Part shown: positions 48,640-60,153 of the stretch, in pieces
How the letters are laid out: the number at the start of each line of letters is the position of its first letter
Numbering within the stretch: the stretch's first letter is position 1
Source of the DNA: Arbacia lixula
Taxonomy: Eukaryota > Echinodermata > Echinoidea > Arbacioida > Arbaciidae
Length of the DNA: 64,000 nucleotides
Direction: 5' to 3'
Assembly: GCA_963669155.1 (NCBI GenBank)
Contig: OZ022585.1
Span: 13,895,229-13,959,228, forward strand
Notes under the pieces: model-generated
The model's database searches: none
Told to the model about the DNA's origin: nothing
What the model saw: only the letters and a program-made list of their open reading frames with translations
Translations under genes and position numbers: made by a program

Positions 48640-48860
48640 TTTATGGATTAGCAACTTTCCCCGTAATTGCGTATAACGTGAATCACATTCACCTGTACAT
48701 GTATTTCGCAATTCAGTTTCAATGGGTGGAACGCACTCTGAATCTATTAATTGTTGCTACTCGGACAAACGTCGGACAAGCTGTGGGGTTTCCATTAGTT
48801 ACGTATTGTTTGAATGACGTAAATGACGTATACATAACGACCAAAACATAACGAAAATGG
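48640..48860. repeat. Dispersed repeat homologous (inverted) to 44820-45019
   Basis: It shares TTCAATGGGTGGAACGC, CTCTGAATCTATTA and TTGTTGCTACTCGG with the reverse complement of 44830-44990, and ends in CATAACGAAAATGG. Confidence 0.7.
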
Positions 48861-49031
48861 TATACTGACACAAGATAAAGTGAAGGGATATTATTTTTTT
48901 TTTACAAGCAGGCTTTGTGACCTCAATTACTTTCTCTGTAGTTATCACGTAAATATATAATAAGATTTTAACGTTCTGACACATTTTTACCTTTTAAAGC
49001 TAACTGATTCAGAACAGAACACAACAATGGC

Positions 49032-49190
49032 CATTGTGCATCACACATGTCAACCCACATTTTCTTTTCTGCCAGAAGCATCATGCATCACTCTTGACAC
49101 TGTGATGGCAGTTGCTAGCGGATTGGCAGGTCTGATACACAAGTAATTGTTGCATTCTGAATTGATTATCTGATACACACAAATTTCGAG
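49032..49190. repeat. Palindromic dispersed repeat, copy 3 (core inverted)
   Basis: It has the same ends as 28003-28137 and 31734-31885, but the internal segment (TCTTTTCTGCCAGAAGC ... GCAGTTGCTAGCGGATTGG) reads in the opposite direction from copy 1, while the right tail keeps its orientation. Confidence 0.65.
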
Positions 49191-49842
49191 GTCCAAAAAT
49201 GAAAATCTCATTGAATAATCCAAGGATTATTACAAAAATAATAATCAAGATGAAATGACACGAAACTGCAATTGCTTCGAGAAAATGTGACAGCCTTTCA
49301 CTTCATGACGTGTAAATTTTAGTTTGAGTTGAGCTGAAATTATTTATTTTCATAAAATTGTTTTTCAAGTTGTTTTTACACGTACAGCCAGTCGGCAGGC
49401 AGCAGAAAATACGCGTATTTTATTTTCAGCGCGGTAGTCGTGACCTTCACGTGACCTCTCGAACCGCGGAAAAGATCTCCTTTTCAAACTGCGATATCTG
49501 TGAAAACACATTTAATGAGAAGAGGCAGAAAAATATTGCAAAATATAGATAAATATGTGGTTCTAAATAAAAAAAGAAATGAAAGTAAACTATAAAGTAT
49601 TTTTCAATGTGAATTGCTTTCGAGCCCCCGACACTTACGGATCATCTGAAGCGGAATCTATTGTACTTTTTGAAAATACCTTTTTTTTGTAACCTCTCCT
49701 TGTAGAAGGGTCAGGATCCAGCAAAATATCTACCATGTTCAAATCCAAAATGCGTGAGACATGGTGAAGTTGTGAACGATCCTAACCAGCCAATCATAGT
49801 CCGCGATAATGAGGCCTTGTCACCGGCGATTCGACGGTCGCG

Positions 49843-50076
49843 GACTATGAACGTAAAACGTATTTCTAATGATGTATCAAATATACCTGTAAAAGGATAC
49901 ATATATATTTTTTTTTTAGAAAACACACATTTAAAATGTACACAACTTATCGGTGATGTGATGTCACAAAATGAAAAGTCTTATCCTTTGAGGGATTATC
50001 ATCAATTTATCTGTTTCTTCCATATGTCTGCTTTTATTGAAATCAGCTGAAGTTCAGGGTGAACTATCCCTTTAAA
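49843..50076. repeat. MITE part at the start of unit A
   Basis: It ends in CAGGGTGAACTATCCC followed by TTTAAAG. The same piece opens unit B (58273-58530) and unit C (63703-63955). Its first part matches the reverse complement of the middle of the fuller copy at 34994-35417. Confidence 0.65.
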
Positions 50077-50425
50077 GTCTACAATCAGTTTAGATGAATC
50101 ATTCGTGTGATCCGAAATTCACTCGAGAATGGAATCCTTTGTCAATATTGAAACCTTTCTGACTGACCTAGAGAATATAAGTGGCGTCCTGTTTTCGCCA
50201 ATGCGAAAGAAGCTTGAAAAAAACACACATAAGTTCTGATTGTGTGTATCTGAATGTCCATATGGCGTCTGTCTTTCTTAACGGCCAAATTATTGAAGGG
50301 ATAAACAAACCAAAGTCATTATCCCAGTCTCCAACAGGTCTTAGAGACGTCGCGGCAACCCCGCAACGTCTGTGCAAATCTGTCTGGAATAATCGTGGAG
50401 ATCTACCCTTGGCCATGTTGGCGAG

Positions 50426-50786
50426 CGTATCCGGACAGCTACCCCCTGGACAACTACCTCCCGTACTACTACCCCCTGGACAACTAGCCCTTCAATAGGA
50501 CAACTACCCCAGGACAATTACCCCCCAGGACAACTACCCCTAGGACAATTACCCCCAGGACAATTACCTCCTAGGACAACTACCCCCCAGGACAACTACC
50601 TCCAGGACAATTAACCCCAGGACAATTACCTCCTAGGACAACTACCCCCCAGGATAACTACCCCCCAGGACAACTACCTCCAGGGCAATTACGCCCAGGA
50701 CAATTACTTCCAGGATAACTTCCCCCCAGACAATTACCTCTAGAGCAATTAACCCCGCAATTAAATCCGCGGATTTGGATTGCATA

Positions 50787-50840
<54 letters not shown>

Positions 50841-51153
50841 GGGGGTTAGGGGGTGGGGGCGCGGATTCTTCATTCCCTAGCGATTATCTCAAGTCCAAAC
50901 AATCGTCTAGTTGGGCATGTTGGGGGAGGGGCTGGTTGCGGGGGGGGGGGGGAGGGGGTTAATTGCTCTAGAGGCAATTGTCTGGGGATAGTTGTCCTGG
51001 GGGTAATTGTCCTGGGGGTAGTTGTCCCGGGGTAATTGTCCTGTGGGGTAGTAGTCCGGTGGGTAGTTGTCCAGGGGGTAGTAGTCCGGGGAGAAGTAGT
51101 CCGGGGTTAGTTGTCCGGAGGGTAGTTGTCCAGAGGTGGTTGTCCTAGAGTCG
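50426..51153. mobile_element. TU-like foldback transposon, unit A copy
   Basis: The left arm (50426-50760) is a tandem array of ~15-bp units such as GGACAATTACCCCCA. The right arm (~50960-51153) is the same unit in reverse complement (GGGGGTAATTGTCC). A GT microsatellite and a G-run fill the centre. The exact 8-bp duplication TTGGCGAG flanks it (50418-50425 and 51154-51161). Sea urchin TU elements are known for long inverted repeats with 15-bp tandem units and 8-bp target duplications. It ends 451 bp upstream of the 7TM gene start codon. Confidence 0.85.
50789..50838. repeat. (GT)n in the centre of the foldback element
   Basis: 25 perfect GT units. Confidence 0.95.
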
Positions 51154-51604
51154 TTGGCGAGAACGCAAGTTGGGGTTTGGTGTCTCGAGTCGTCGCGAAT
51201 GGTGATGTGTAGAATGGTGTATGTGCAGAATGTGTTTGTTCGTGTGTGGACTTTGTATTCGCCGCTGTAAAATACTGTTCATGCATTGTATGTATTGTAA
51301 ATGATGCAGCATGTGATCGAAAGCGGGATTTCTCCCGAAACTCACTAATACGATGGAGAAGAGGGAGAATTAAAGAACAATGAATTGCGAAACCATCCCG
51401 CTTTAAAACATAATCGTATTCTTGATAATACGAATATTACATTATCATTAAACCGTTTCTGAGGACTGCACGTTGAAATCATGTGCGTACAAACAAATCC
51501 GACGTGCCGCTCATCCTAACCGTCTAGATTAAGTCCTCTGTTCCCCTGCACGTTATTCCCACGGCGTTTGGGCCATTTACAGTGTTAATTGTGTTCTGGC
51601 TAGT

Positions 51605-53755
51605 ATGGATGGCGATGACGAAGAGCAAATTCTTGTTGCGGGCGGCAACTCAAACGCCCCGCATGTAGGAAGCAGCTGCACAGATAACAAAGAGGAAGTT
51701 ACCAATCGCCCTCGATCTCGGCGGGTGTCCGGGTGTAGTCCTGGTGGACACACCGCTGCTAGGATGCCGTCGACCACCCAGCTTCCACTTGCTCTTCGAT
51801 TGGCCTCGCTCGTCACCGGCGTCGTTGGCATCAACCACCAAAGCGCACTCAATCCGCCATGCCCTATTCACCATGGCCGTTTTGATCAGCGCCGCGACAT
51901 CGTTGAACTCCTGGCAGTCGCTGTTGACGACCAGACCGAAGTCGAAAGGAAGACTGGCGATGCTGGGAGTGGCAGAAGTGGTAGGCCTACTTCTGGGATA
52001 CAAGTCGGTGACGCGCTTTCCGCGGAAGATGGGACAGAAAATCTTCATGGAAATCCATCAGTAGATTACGGTTATTTGAGCTCCAACGGGGGACGTGTAG
52101 CGGTTAAATGTAAGTTGATAACACCGTGTCCATGCTTAATACTTTAGTATACCTACACGTCTACACATATGCTACTGTTATTACTTGCTTCCACTGCAGT
52201 CTGCCCAAATCACTCAATCAAGGTATCTGAATTATGATATGATTGTTTTTACTGACTAAATAACCGATTTGAAATCATATCTCTTAGTAACAAAAAAGAG
52301 TGTCACGAATCAAAGAAGCATTTTTCAGTTTTGCAAACACCACCTATCACTTTCAGCTGACAATGACCAGGGTGTTATCTTCGATTCCTCTCAATACCAC
52401 AGTCATTTTTATTTTTTTTTAAATGGCCAGAGAGTCAGCACTCTCATTGAATCGCTTACATCATGGTGTACATTCTACAAGACCCTTCACTATATAAATT
52501 TGAATTCTATCGGTTAATATGAAATAGCATTTAAAGTTTCACCGTCTATATTAGGAGGGAAGGTCGAAAACGATGTGTTCTTCTATACCGTGGTAACTTA
52601 GCACAATTTTGTTTGACATGCAGGAGAAGTGGGTCTACATTTCTTTAAATCTGATGTATTTTTACCGCAGGTTCCTGCAAGCTGGGTATCTGTGATCTCC
52701 CGGTGTACCTCCTGTTCGGTGTAATCACGGTGGGACTCATGTACTCCTCAGCGTTCCGGATATACTACTATTGGGGCCAGGAGGAGTACATTCTGGCTTT
52801 GATAGCCTACACTTCTTTCGTCCTACAACTGTTCATTGCACCATCGTACTGCCTGTATAGCAAACTTGCAACACGTCGCTCACAATTATCAGCACCAACA
52901 TCACCAGGAGGGCATCGGCGACCACACCCCGCGATGCTCTCCCATGGTGCGTTCACCAGTCGGCTCATCATCCTGCTCAAGATGAATTCCGCTCCTCAGC
53001 CAGCCGTCCTTAAAGTCACAAGTCTTCTTGGCTTTTTAGTCATGCCCGTGACCTGCGGAGTACAGGGAATTCTTTTCAGTATGTTGATATCCCGTCCATT
53101 ATGTAATGAATGGATCATCTACGCCTCTGACTGGGTGAATGCATTGGGCTTTGTGGCGTATGGGGCGTTCTGGTATACCATGTGCGTCTACCGCGTGTCC
53201 TTCCAAGAGCAAGCCAGGCTTGTCACGCGTACCCTGCGCCTATTATCGGCACTCGACGACCGCGACGGCAGCAGGCGACACATCCGCGTCTTCTACGAAC
53301 AGTACTACGTCATGCGAGAGACGATGGGCTACTGTATGTCAGTAACCATGGTAACAACATCTTGGGGCATCATGACGAGGCTGATAAGTGACTACCTCAC
53401 CAAGTCCGTAAGCTTGGCGTCTGGATACTTTGACGGCATGGTGTGGCTTGAGTACGTCACCTTCGTCACCACACCGCTTGTGGCTCTAGGCGGCTTGAAT
53501 GTAGACTACCTCTGGAAGGAGTTTGTGTACAACACGGTGACGTCGCGAGTTGAAGCGTACCGATACTTCTGGGATGATATCGAGCGGTTCATCCGTGGGA
53601 TCGACATTCTGGGAAGGCAGGAATCGAGATGGACTCTGCTCTTCACGATCATCGGACTCTTCATATCCGTCACGACCAGACACACGTCCACGCAAACCAT
53701 GGACTTCTGGGATATCCGACACTGTAACGAGACCGCTCATAACATAACGATGTGA
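51605..53755 (+). CDS. Seven-transmembrane protein, gustatory-receptor-like topology (copy A); two exons
   Basis: Exon 1 is 51605-52109 and exon 2 is 52671-53755. The donor is AAAT|GTAAGT and the acceptor TTTTTACCGCAG|GT; the split codon gives Cys and the frame continues, for 529 residues. The N-terminal ~170 residues are hydrophilic with no signal peptide. Predicted helices lie at about 180-198, 208-231, 285-309, 322-344, 386-409, 424-444 and 488-503. A long charged loop between helices 4 and 5 contains RLVTRTLRLLSALDD. The C-terminus carries two N-glycosylation sequons (NET, NIT), which argues for an outside C-terminus and inside N-terminus, the inverted topology of insect-type Gr/Or receptors. 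The C-terminal TYxxxxxQF motif of that family is not obvious, so the assignment is tentative. AATAAA is at 54032-54037. Confidence 0.75.
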
Positions 53756-54273
53756 TCGCGCGTGCACACATCCACGCTCCTCCGCGGAGCTCCGTGGCGA
53801 TATATCGGCGAGGCCTTTAAGACGGAGAATTTTAACCGTCCTAGCACCGATCTGATTTATCAGCTGTTTGTCAGCGAATTCTTGAGAGGGGATATCGTTG
53901 TGACAGTCATCATTGTAGACAAACCCTTTCGTGACATTTTAATAGTGAAACACGTTGCATGATCATGTGGAACGGACTAAAGACCACATTATGGATACTG
54001 ACAAGTTAATTAATGACTGATTTCCCTACCCAATAAAGTTCAAAGTTCGATTGTTCATAATTTTTGAATTAAGACACATACTCCCGTAGTCACAACGGTA
54101 GTTTAACCAAGGATGTATTAGTTATATGGAGTACCATCAGTCATTTGGTATTAGACGTTCATTTTACTTCCACCGCAGTCACAAAAGAACACTTAACATA
54201 TGTTTGAATTTCCTCTGTGTTCCCACGTTCCTATTCCGCGAGCTGAAATGAGTTTTACAAGGATTTAAGACAT
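53756..54273. other. 3' flank of 7TM gene A with polyadenylation signal
   Basis: AATAAA at 54032-54037 is conserved at the matching place in unit B (62580-62585). The LINE target duplication AAGACAT is at 54267-54273. Confidence 0.6.
54032..54037 (+). terminator. Polyadenylation signal of 7TM gene A
   Basis: AATAAA about 280 bp after the stop, conserved in position and context in unit B. Confidence 0.6.
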
Positions 54274-57200
54274 TGATTGATTGATTGATTGAACTTTATT
54301 TATTTCCATCAACATAAAAACATATTGACATACATAGTAAAATATGATACAAACATGAAAAATACATATCATACATAATAATAAATAAACAAGTTATATT
54401 TGAAATGTATGAACAAATTTAATGTAGAATATGAGTGGTTACAATTGTGGAAAAAGGGACGCCTGTAAAAGCCGTAGAGGCTTGATAGGTTAGGCGCACC
54501 TATAAATAAAACAAGAAATAGCTAGATATTGGTATATTAACAGTTGAGAATGGAATCAAAGAGAATGAAATAAAAGAGTCAGGAAATTTAGCAGTAAGTT
54601 AACAATAGGTGTTTTTTCAGAATATTTTTAAATGAATTGCAGAATTGAATATTTTGAATGAAAGGTGGTAGAGAATTCCATGAAGCTGGACCAATGTGAC
54701 GTAAGGATGATTGGATAGTTGAAGAAGTAACTTTCCATTGGTGAAATTTATTTGCAGCCCTCGTATTGTGGTCATGGATCGAAGTATTTAAAGAGAACAT
54801 GCGCATTAAGTACGGTGGTAGTGTGCCGCGGAAAAACGATGCATTATTGAGGAAATTTGCATTTTGTTAATGCCGTATATGTGCAAAGTACGAAACTTTT
54901 TAAAAATAGGTAATGAGTGGGCTCGAAAATCGGAATTAGAACAGATACGTAACGCTCTTTTCTGGAGGCGATGCAATTTGGCCAGTTTGGAAGGATGTTT
55001 CGTGGACCAGAGAGTGTTACAGTACATGATATGAGGCAAGACAAAAGCATTGTATAACATGAATAATATCCGACATGGAAGAGTAAATTTCAAATGATTA
55101 ATAACACCTATATTTCTCGACATTTTGTTAGTTATGTAGTCAATGTGAGAATTCCAGGAGAGATTTTCATCTAACAGAACGTCCAGATAAGAAAATACAT
55201 TACATTGTTGAATACGTGTATCATTAATGAAGAGTGAAGTATTGTTGTAAATATCATTCAGATTTCGAGAATTCCTGAAGACTGTGAATTTGGTTTTTAA
55301 AATATTTAACGACAATCTATTACATGATAACCAGTTATAAACATAGACTAAATTACCATTCAATCGATCTGTTAAAACATCAAATTTTTCATGAGAAGCT
55401 ACAATTGTCGTATCGTCGGCGAATAAGACAAATTCACAAAAAGATGAGCAATTCACGATATCATTTATATAAATCAAGAATAAAAGAGGTCATAAAATTG
55501 AACCTTGTGGTACTCCATAGTGTAGATTTTCAGAAGGCGAACTGGCATTATTAATTGAGGTATACTGCTTCCTATTACTCAGATAGCTCTTGAACCACTG
55601 ATACGCAACACCCCTAACACCGTAGAAACTTAGTTTCGATAGTAGTATGGAATGAGAAAGAGTGTCGAATGCCTTTGACAAGTCCATAAATATACCGACA
55701 TCATGCTTATTATCGTTAACTAGGTGAAGAACTTTATCATAGAGATGAACAATGGCGAATTCAGTAGAACAATATTTACGAAAGCCATATTGGCTTTCAC
55801 ATAGTATGTCATTTACATTTAAATATTCGTGTAATCTATTAAATACGAGACGCTCTAAAATCTTAGAAAATGCAGTCAAAATGGATATAGGGCGATAGTT
55901 ATCACACTTGTGAGAGTCCCCCTTTTTGAATAATGGGATTACGCGAGCAATTTTCATATTAGATGGAAAAACTCCTGTTTCTATAGAGAGATTAAATATA
56001 TGACACAACGGCCTCACTGAGAAGTTGATGACAGATTTAACAATATACATATTTAAGCCGTCATGACCGGAACTTTTACCTTTGGGCATTTTCCGAACTA
56101 TAGCCAAAATTTCTACTGCAGTTACGGGTTTTAAGAACAAACTATGAGCAAAATTACCACGTAGATAGTCTGTATAACGACAAGGTGAAGCAGGAATTGA
56201 TTGTGATAGAGTAGTACCGGAATTAACAAAATAATTGTTGAAAATGCTGGCAATATCTTTATCAGCGTGAAACTCATCCCCGTTGTGGTTTAGCATATCA
56301 GGCACTGATGATTTCTTTTTACCCAATACGACATTTACAAGATTCCACGTTTTTCTTAAATCAGACATTACAGCATTGAATTTATTGAAATAGTATTTCC
56401 TTCTGGAACATCGTATAACCGAGTTTAATCGATTTCGGTACTGTTTATATGTCAATTCGCTGTCAGCTGTAGGATCTGATTTATACAATGCATACAAAAT
56501 ATTATTTTCTTGATAGATTTTAACAAAGCAAAAGTAATCCACGGTTTTTTTATAGTTAGGCGGCGAGTACCATTTGCCTGTAAAGGCATATGCTTATCAC
56601 ACAATGAAACAAAACAATCTATGAATTCATCATACGCAAATTCAGTGTCATCAATGCTTAAGATACGATTCCAATCAAACTCACATAGCTCTGTTTTCAA
56701 TGCATTGAGAGTCGACTCAGTAATTTTGCGACTTAACGAAGTACAGTGATTACATTTTATACATTGAACGAGGGGGGATACTTGAAACACTGGCAAATGA
56801 TCACTGACGTCAGAAAAACAAATTCCAGAAAACGAAAGTTGATTGGTTGAATTAGTTAGAATGTTATCTAATAGTGTTGCAGTGTTGTTGGCAATACGTG
56901 TAGGCTTACTTATCATGGGGTGGAAACTGAATGAAAATAGCATATTCAGGAAATCATTGGTGGTAGAGACATTTAAGTTAGACAAATCCAAATTGAAATC
57001 ACCCATAATGTAGCAAAGTTGTTTACTTTGGGATATCGAATTCATGATATGTTCAAATGCAGACACAAAATCAGATATGTTGCTTTTCGGCGTACGATAT
57101 ACCACACCAATTATTACATTTTTTTGTCATTATTCAAAATTTCAATAAATAGAGATTCCACACCCATAATAGCAAAATTCAAATGATCAAGAACACGTAC

Positions 57201-57318
57201 ATTCAGCTTACTGTTAATAAACAACCCCACCCCACCGCCACGACCAGTTCGATCAGCATGGTAAAATGAATATCCGGGAATAGAAAAAACGTTGTTCTTG
57301 TTATAAAGCCAGGTTATA
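54274..57318 (-). mobile_element. 5'-truncated, decayed CR1/L2-group LINE
   Basis: The element lies on the minus strand: its 5' end is near 57318 and its 3' end is an ATTGATTGATTG-type tandem tail at 54274-54293. The target duplication AAGACAT flanks it (54267-54273 and 57319-57325). The homologous position in unit B (AAGATAT at 62814-62820, followed by GAACAAAAAGG) is uninterrupted, giving an empty site. Length is ~3,045 bp, with the start of the endonuclease missing. The short tandem 3' tail fits CR1-related clades. Confidence 0.9.
54588..57300 (-). pseudogene. LINE ORF2: AP endonuclease and reverse transcriptase, broken
   Basis: Fragments in order: the endonuclease end with an IPGYSFYHADRTGRGGGV-type segment (~57280-57130); the rest of the endonuclease (57105-56452); reverse transcriptase (56542-55490) ending at VPQGSIL; then FADD-containing reverse transcriptase and C-terminus (55477-54806 and 54806-54588, with WNSLPPFIQ). 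Breaks seen: loss of the 5' end, a frameshift at a poly-A/T run near 57120, a frameshift near 56520, a TGA directly after VPQGSIL (55486-55490 region) and a frameshift near 54810-54840. The element cannot make an intact protein. Confidence 0.85.
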
Positions 57319-57703
57319 AAGACATGAACAAAAAGGATGCGCAGAAGTTTTAAGGGAAATAATTCAGTATGCTTTTGTCATTCTTTGACGTAGCAAATAC
57401 TTAAACGCTTTCATGATAATTTTTAGAAATATTCCAAAACCTCATGACGGCACAATATGTTTAAAAAGGAGTTCTCAAACGCACTAACAGACAGTATTTG
57501 ATTTTCTGCATTACAACTTTTGTATATTTCTCGTTATGACTGTACGTTTCTTGCCCTGTATCAAGCACTAGTCAAGCTTTGAACTGGGTTGTGTATGTTT
57601 ATATTTTTGTCACTGTTGCTGAATGGCTAATGAAATGATCTTGAAAGGAAATAATATGTTGCAGTAGAAAAATAAGAATTTTACACATATTGGATTGGTA
57701 CCA

Positions 57704-57751
<48 letters not shown>

Positions 57752-58272
57752 GTATTTTCCTTTTCTATCATATGTAACGTGAAAAACGTTTGGATTAGGG
57801 TATTGGTTGTTGCTAGTCAGGCAAATCTTTTAAGTTATCATGTTTAGCATATTGTTTGAAATGCATGTATAGCTGCAAATATTGGGTGTTATCTTTGTTA
57901 AGCTGTAAATATAATTAAAAATGTGTTACAACCTGAATAAAGCTTACATTTACACATCTTAAAATCAAATGATGTCATTTTTTTACAACTCATGTTTCGA
58001 GACATTTTATCAATAATAATTCCCATAAAACTCCCTCTTTTCACTGCTGGACCGGGGATGTATTATGGAAGGATATAAAGCAACTTTCTTTTTTTGAACC
58101 CATGCGTGGCACCGCCGAAAAATCATGTGGTCTCAGCATGTATTTTTCGGTGTTTTAACAATAGCGAACAGGATTGCGTAGCAACGGTTTTTCAGAGAGA
58201 ACAAAAGAAATGTAAAGTCTTATTTCGCTTGTCTTGTTCTGGTGGATTGCATTAACACTTTTGTGAGGAAAA
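57319..58272. other. Distal part of unit A, no gene
   Basis: AT-rich, with an AT microsatellite at 57706-57748. It is collinear with 62821-63702. Confidence 0.55.
57706..57748. repeat. (AT)n microsatellite
   Basis: About 21 AT units; the matching site in unit B (63216-63238) is shorter and followed by CACACA. Confidence 0.95.
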
Positions 58273-58916
58273 GTACTATGAACGTAAAACGTATTTCTAA
58301 TGATGTATGAAATATACAAGTAAAAGGATACATGTATTTTTAGAAAATACACATTTAAAATGTGCACAACTTATCGGTGATGTGATGTTACAAAATGAAA
58401 AGTTAAGCGATCAAAACTGTCTTATTTTTTGAGGGATTATCATCAAGCTTTCACTAATCTGTTTCTTTCATATGTCTGCTTTTATTGAAATCAACTGAAG
58501 TTCAGGGTGAACTATCCCTTTAAAGTCTACAATCAGTTTAGATGAATCATTCGTCACGTTCGTGTGATCCGAAAGTCACACGAGAATGGAACCCTTTGTC
58601 TATATTGAAACCTTTCTGACTGACCTAGAGAATATAATTTGTGTCCTGTTTCCGCCAATGCGAAAGAAGCTTGAAAAAACACCTTAGTTCTGATTGTGTG
58701 TATCTAAATGTCCATATGGCATCTGTCTTTCCTAAAGGCCAAATTATTGAAGGGATAGAGATACCAAAGTCACTGGGGGTATTTTATTCGCCTGGAGTCT
58801 CCGCAAGACTTTTCCCAGTCTCCAACAGGTCGTAGAGACGTCGCGGCGACCCCGCAACGTCTGTGAAAATCTGTCTGGGATAATAGTGGAAATCTACCCT
58901 TGGCCATGTTTGCGAG

Positions 58917-59319
58917 CGTATCCGGACAGCTACCCCCTGGACAACTGCCCCCTGACAACTACCTCCCGAACTACTACCCCTGGACAACTGCCCCCTGACA
59001 ACTACCTCCCGGACTACTACCCCCTGGACAACTACCCCTTCAATAGCACAACTACCCCAGGACAATTACACCCAAGGACAACTACCCCCTAGGACAATTA
59101 CCCCCCAGGACAATTACCTCCTAGGACAACTACCCCCCTCCCCCCCAGGACAACTACCTCTAGGGCAATTACCCCCCCCCCCCCCCCCCTCGGACAATTA
59201 CTTCCATAATAACTGCCCCAGACAATTACCTCTAGAGCAATTAACCACCCTCCCCACCCCCCCCCCCCCAAACCCACCCCCGGCATCGGTAGAGAGTGAA
59301 GAATACGCGGAATTGGATT

Positions 59320-59357
<38 letters not shown>

Positions 59358-59704
59358 GGTTAGGGGGTGGGGGCGCGAATTCTTCATTCCCTAGCGATTA
59401 TCTCAAGTCCCAACAATCGTCCAGTTGGGGGAGGGGCTGGTTGCTGGGGGGGGGGGGGGGTTAATTGCTCTGGAGGCAATTGTCTGGGGATAGTTGTCCT
59501 GGGGGTAATTGTCCTGGGGGTAATTGTCCTGGGGGTAATTGTCCTGGGGGTAATTGTCCTGGGGGTAGTTGTCCCGGGGGTAATTGTCCTGTGGGGTAGT
59601 TGTCCTAAGGGGGTAGTTGTCCAGGGGGTAGAAGTCCGGGGAGAAGTAGTCCGGGGGTAGTAGTCCGGAGGGTAGTTGTCCAGGGGGTGGTTGTCCTAGA
59701 GTCG
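58917..59704. mobile_element. TU-like foldback transposon, unit B copy
   Basis: The same inverted 15-bp-unit arms and GT centre as 50426-51153, with different unit numbers. The flanking 8-mers have diverged (TTTGCGAG at 58909-58916, TTGGCAAG at 59705-59712), as expected if the insertion predates the duplication. Confidence 0.85.
59318..59356. repeat. (GT)n in the centre of the unit B foldback
   Basis: GT repeats of about 39 bp, shorter than the 50-bp tract of unit A. Confidence 0.9.
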
Positions 59705-60153
59705 TTGGCAAGATCGCAAGTTGGGGTTTGGTGTCTCGAGTCGTCGCGAATGGTGATTGTGTATGTGTAGAAAGTGTTTGTTCGTGTGTGGACTTTGTAT
59801 TCGCCGCTGTAAAATACTGTTCATGCCTTGTATGTATTGTAAATGATTACTGATGCAGCATGTGATCGAAAGCGGGATTTCTCCCGAAACTCACGAATAC
59901 GATGGAGAAGAGGGAGAATAAAAGAACAATGAATTGCGAAACTTCCCCGCATTAAAACATAATCATATCCTTGGTATTATGAATATTACATTATCATTAA
60001 ACCGTTTCTGAGGACTGCACGTTGAAATCATGTGCGTACAAACAAATCCGACGTGCCGCCCATCCTAACCGTCTAGATTAAGTCCTCTGTTCCCCTGCAC
60101 GTTATTCCCACGGCGTTCGGGCCATTTAAAGTGTTAATTGTGTTCTGGCTAGT

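Larger units (their letters stand above)
43579..49842. other. Intergenic region with CT microsatellites and dispersed repeats, no gene
   Basis: No coding region is supported. A CpG-richer patch at 44160-44450 opens a 94-codon frame from GTG without any recognisable domain. Repeats inside are listed separately. Confidence 0.5.
49843..58272. repeat. Tandem segmental duplication, unit A (8.4 kb with LINE, ~5.4 kb without)
   Basis: It is collinear with 58273-63702: MITE piece, foldback element, two-exon 7TM gene, AATAAA, 3' flank. The start is set where sequence like GACTATGAACGTAAAACG begins and upstream sequence diverges. It carries a LINE insertion at 54274-57318 that unit B lacks. Confidence 0.9.

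Noticed and set aside
50426-51153. CRISPR-like array because of regularly spaced short repeats
   Set aside because: The units are contiguous with no unique spacers, arranged as opposed arms with a target duplication in eukaryotic DNA: a foldback transposon.
51650-52048. 132-codon minus-strand ORF opposite exon 1 of the 7TM gene (also 60199-60603)
   Set aside because: Antisense to an exon whose splice sites join in frame to exon 2; both are conserved only as part of the duplication.
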